Assembly (NCBI GenBank): GCA_963820775.1
Contig: CAWGBF010000013.1
Span: 310,001-374,000, forward strand
Direction: 5' to 3'
Length of the DNA: 64,000 nt
DNA from: Roseiarcus sp963820775
GTDB lineage: Bacteria > Pseudomonadota > Alphaproteobacteria > Rhizobiales > Beijerinckiaceae
Shown: in pieces, positions 62,982 through 64,000 of the stretch
Layout: each line of letters starts with the position of its first letter
Numbering within the stretch: position 1 is the first letter of the stretch
Made by a program: the position numbers and the translations under genes
The notes under the pieces: generated by a model
Database searches by the model: none
Told to the model about the DNA's origin: nothing
What the model saw: the letters and a program-made list of their open reading frames with translations, nothing else

Positions 62982-64000
62982 GGCAGGATGTCCTTGAGCC
63001 GGAGCTTGGCGATCCGGTCGATTTCGGCGAGCGCCGTCGCGGTCTCCGTGTCCGCGTTATTGGCGAGGCGACTGCGGAAGGCGGCGAGAATTTCGGCTGC
63101 GCTCTTGCCTTTGACCGCCATGATGAACGGAAAGCCGAAGCGCGTGCGATAGGCGTCGTTGAACTCGCCGAATTGGCGCAGTTCGTCCGGCGTAAGCCGG
63201 TCAAGCCCGGCGTTCGCCTGCTCGCGCGTCGAATCCGCGGTCAGCGTCTTGGCGAGAGCAAGCTTGCCGGCCAGATCCGGGTGGGCTTCGATCAGCGCGC
63301 GCTTCTGTCCAGTCGTTCCTTTCGCCGCCGCGGCGGCAAGCGCCTTCGCCAGCGCTTCCGCCGTGTCGGCGGTCGAGAGACCCGCGTCATAGGCCGCAGC
63401 CGCGATCCATGGCGAATGTTCGTAAACGCCGCCGAAGCGCTCGATGAACAGCGTCCGGGTGAGCTGGGTTGGCTTCCACCCGCCCGGCGGCGGGTGCCTG
63501 CCGATCCAGTGGCGCGCGATGTCGAGCCGAGTTGGAATCCACACGCGATCATGGGCGAGCGCATAGTCAAGGAACCGCGCAAGCGAGAGCGCGCGTCCGG
63601 GCCGGCCGACTAGGCGGCAGTGCAGGCCGACCGACAGCATCTTCGGCGCCACGTCGCCTTCCGCGTAGAGCGCGTCGAACGAATCCTTGAGATAGGTGTA
63701 GAACTGATCGCCGGTATTGAAGCCCTGAGGCGTGGCGAAGCGCATGTCATTGGAGTCGAGCGTATAGGGAGTCATGAGCTGAGGGCCGCGCGGGCCCTCG
63801 AGCCAGTAAGGCAGATCGTCGGCATAGGAGTTGGCGCAATAGATAAACCCGCCCTCCTCCATGCCGAGCCGGATGGTGTTGATCGACGTGCGGCCCTGAT
63901 AGAAGCCAAGCGGGCGGGCGCCGGCGACCTCAGCGTGAATCCGCACCGCCTCGGCGATGTGGAGGGCTTCGACGTCGGGCGGCGTATCGCGATAGTCGAT
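62978..64000 (-). CDS. puuE: Allantoinase PuuE / OHCU decarboxylase fusion, C-terminal part (runs off window)
   Basis: Open to the window edge; 340 codons are seen. The N-terminal visible part is the end of a polysaccharide-deacetylase-type allantoinase (TSINTIRLGMEEGGFIYCAN, SYADDLPYWLEGPRGPQLM, SVGLHCRLVGRPGRALSLAR). From about 150 residues before the end comes the OHCU decarboxylase domain (ERFGGVYEHSPWIAAAAYDA, LIEAHPDLAGKLA, FGEFNDAYRTRFGFPFIMAV). Together they carry uric acid breakdown from OHCU to S-allantoin and then hydrolyse allantoin. Fusion of the two is known in alphaproteobacteria. Confidence 0.92.
   Translation of the reverse strand: MDYRDTPPDVEALHIAEAVRIHAEVAGARPLGFYQGRTSINTIRLGMEEGGFIYCANSYADDLPYWLEGPRGPQLMTPYTLDSNDMRFATPQGFNTGDQFYTYLKDSFDALYAEGDVAPKMLSVGLHCRLVGRPGRALSLARFLDYALAHDRVWIPTRLDIARHWIGRHPPPGGWKPTQLTRTLFIERFGGVYEHSPWIAAAAYDAGLSTADTAEALAKALAAAAAKGTTGQKRALIEAHPDLAGKLALAKTLTADSTREQANAGLDRLTPDELRQFGEFNDAYRTRFGFPFIMAVKGKSAAEILAAFRSRLANNADTETATALAEIDRIAKLRLKDILP

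Noticed and set aside
1..64000. tRNA or rRNA genes
   Set aside because: No convincing cloverleaf or rRNA segment was seen; GGTTCGAAC-like strings fall inside coding genes.

Overview
The window looks like chromosomal DNA of an alphaproteobacterium of the order Hyphomicrobiales (Rhizobiales). This rests on a GapR (DUF2312) protein, a full Tad/Cpa pilus locus, a DivL-type kinase with Tyr at the phospho-acceptor site, a PodJ-like SEL1 protein, a TsaE-AmgK fusion next to a MurU-type nucleotidyltransferase, an fdxA-carD pair next to a degraded helicase gene, and high GC throughout. A Beijerinckiaceae/Methylocystaceae-type host is a guess; no diagnostic gene is present.

Layout. 0-3.2 kb: a broken ISNCY-type insertion sequence with long terminal repeats and a possible 17-bp target duplication, a short-chain dehydrogenase, an amidohydrolase stub and gapR. 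3.3-17 kb: the Tad pilus island. The minus-strand block reads cpaB-cpaC-lipoprotein-two TadE/F-like pseudopilins-TadG-cpaE-cpaF(tadA)-tadB-tadC-TPR lipoprotein. A 58-aa Flp pilin lies alone on the plus strand, converging on the prepilin peptidase gene cpaA. 17-20.7 kb: carD split by a frameshift, fdxA, and the C-terminal half of a helicase gene. 20.8-30 kb: a monocarboxylate-type symporter with its DUF3311 partner, trpA-accD, msrA, small secreted or degraded genes, an MFS carrier, a frameshifted cmk and a MerR regulator. 30.4-36 kb: a PodJ-like gene and a cyclic-nucleotide phosphodiesterase/nucleotidase gene, both interrupted by indels.

37.1-44.5 kb is the most interesting block: an XRE regulator followed by six overlapping or abutting genes for a membrane complex related to hydrogenase-4 and complex I. 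Its 'large subunit' lacks the Ni-Fe cysteine motifs, while its small subunit keeps the iron-sulfur cysteines. It fits the energy-converting-hydrogenase-related (Ehr) type: a proton- or ion-translocating complex with unknown substrate and no visible electron-input subunit.

45-64 kb: a bestrophin-like membrane protein, a small secreted protein, murC-murB, an AT-rich foreign gene with a nuclease-like motif (broken by two indels), murU-tsaE/amgK-divL, trpS, an ACT-domain protein, hslVU, a PHP phosphoesterase (frameshifted), a rhodanese, and the start of a purine-degradation operon (guaD and an allantoinase/OHCU decarboxylase fusion running off the right edge).

A recurring feature is single-base indels that break otherwise well-conserved reading frames, about fifteen of them in nine or more genes, densest at 26-35 kb. 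The encoded residues stay conserved on both sides of each break, so sequencing or assembly error is at least as likely as gene decay. Several other genes (HutG-like stub, helicase, Stf0 sulfotransferase) are truly truncated, which points to real rearrangement as well.
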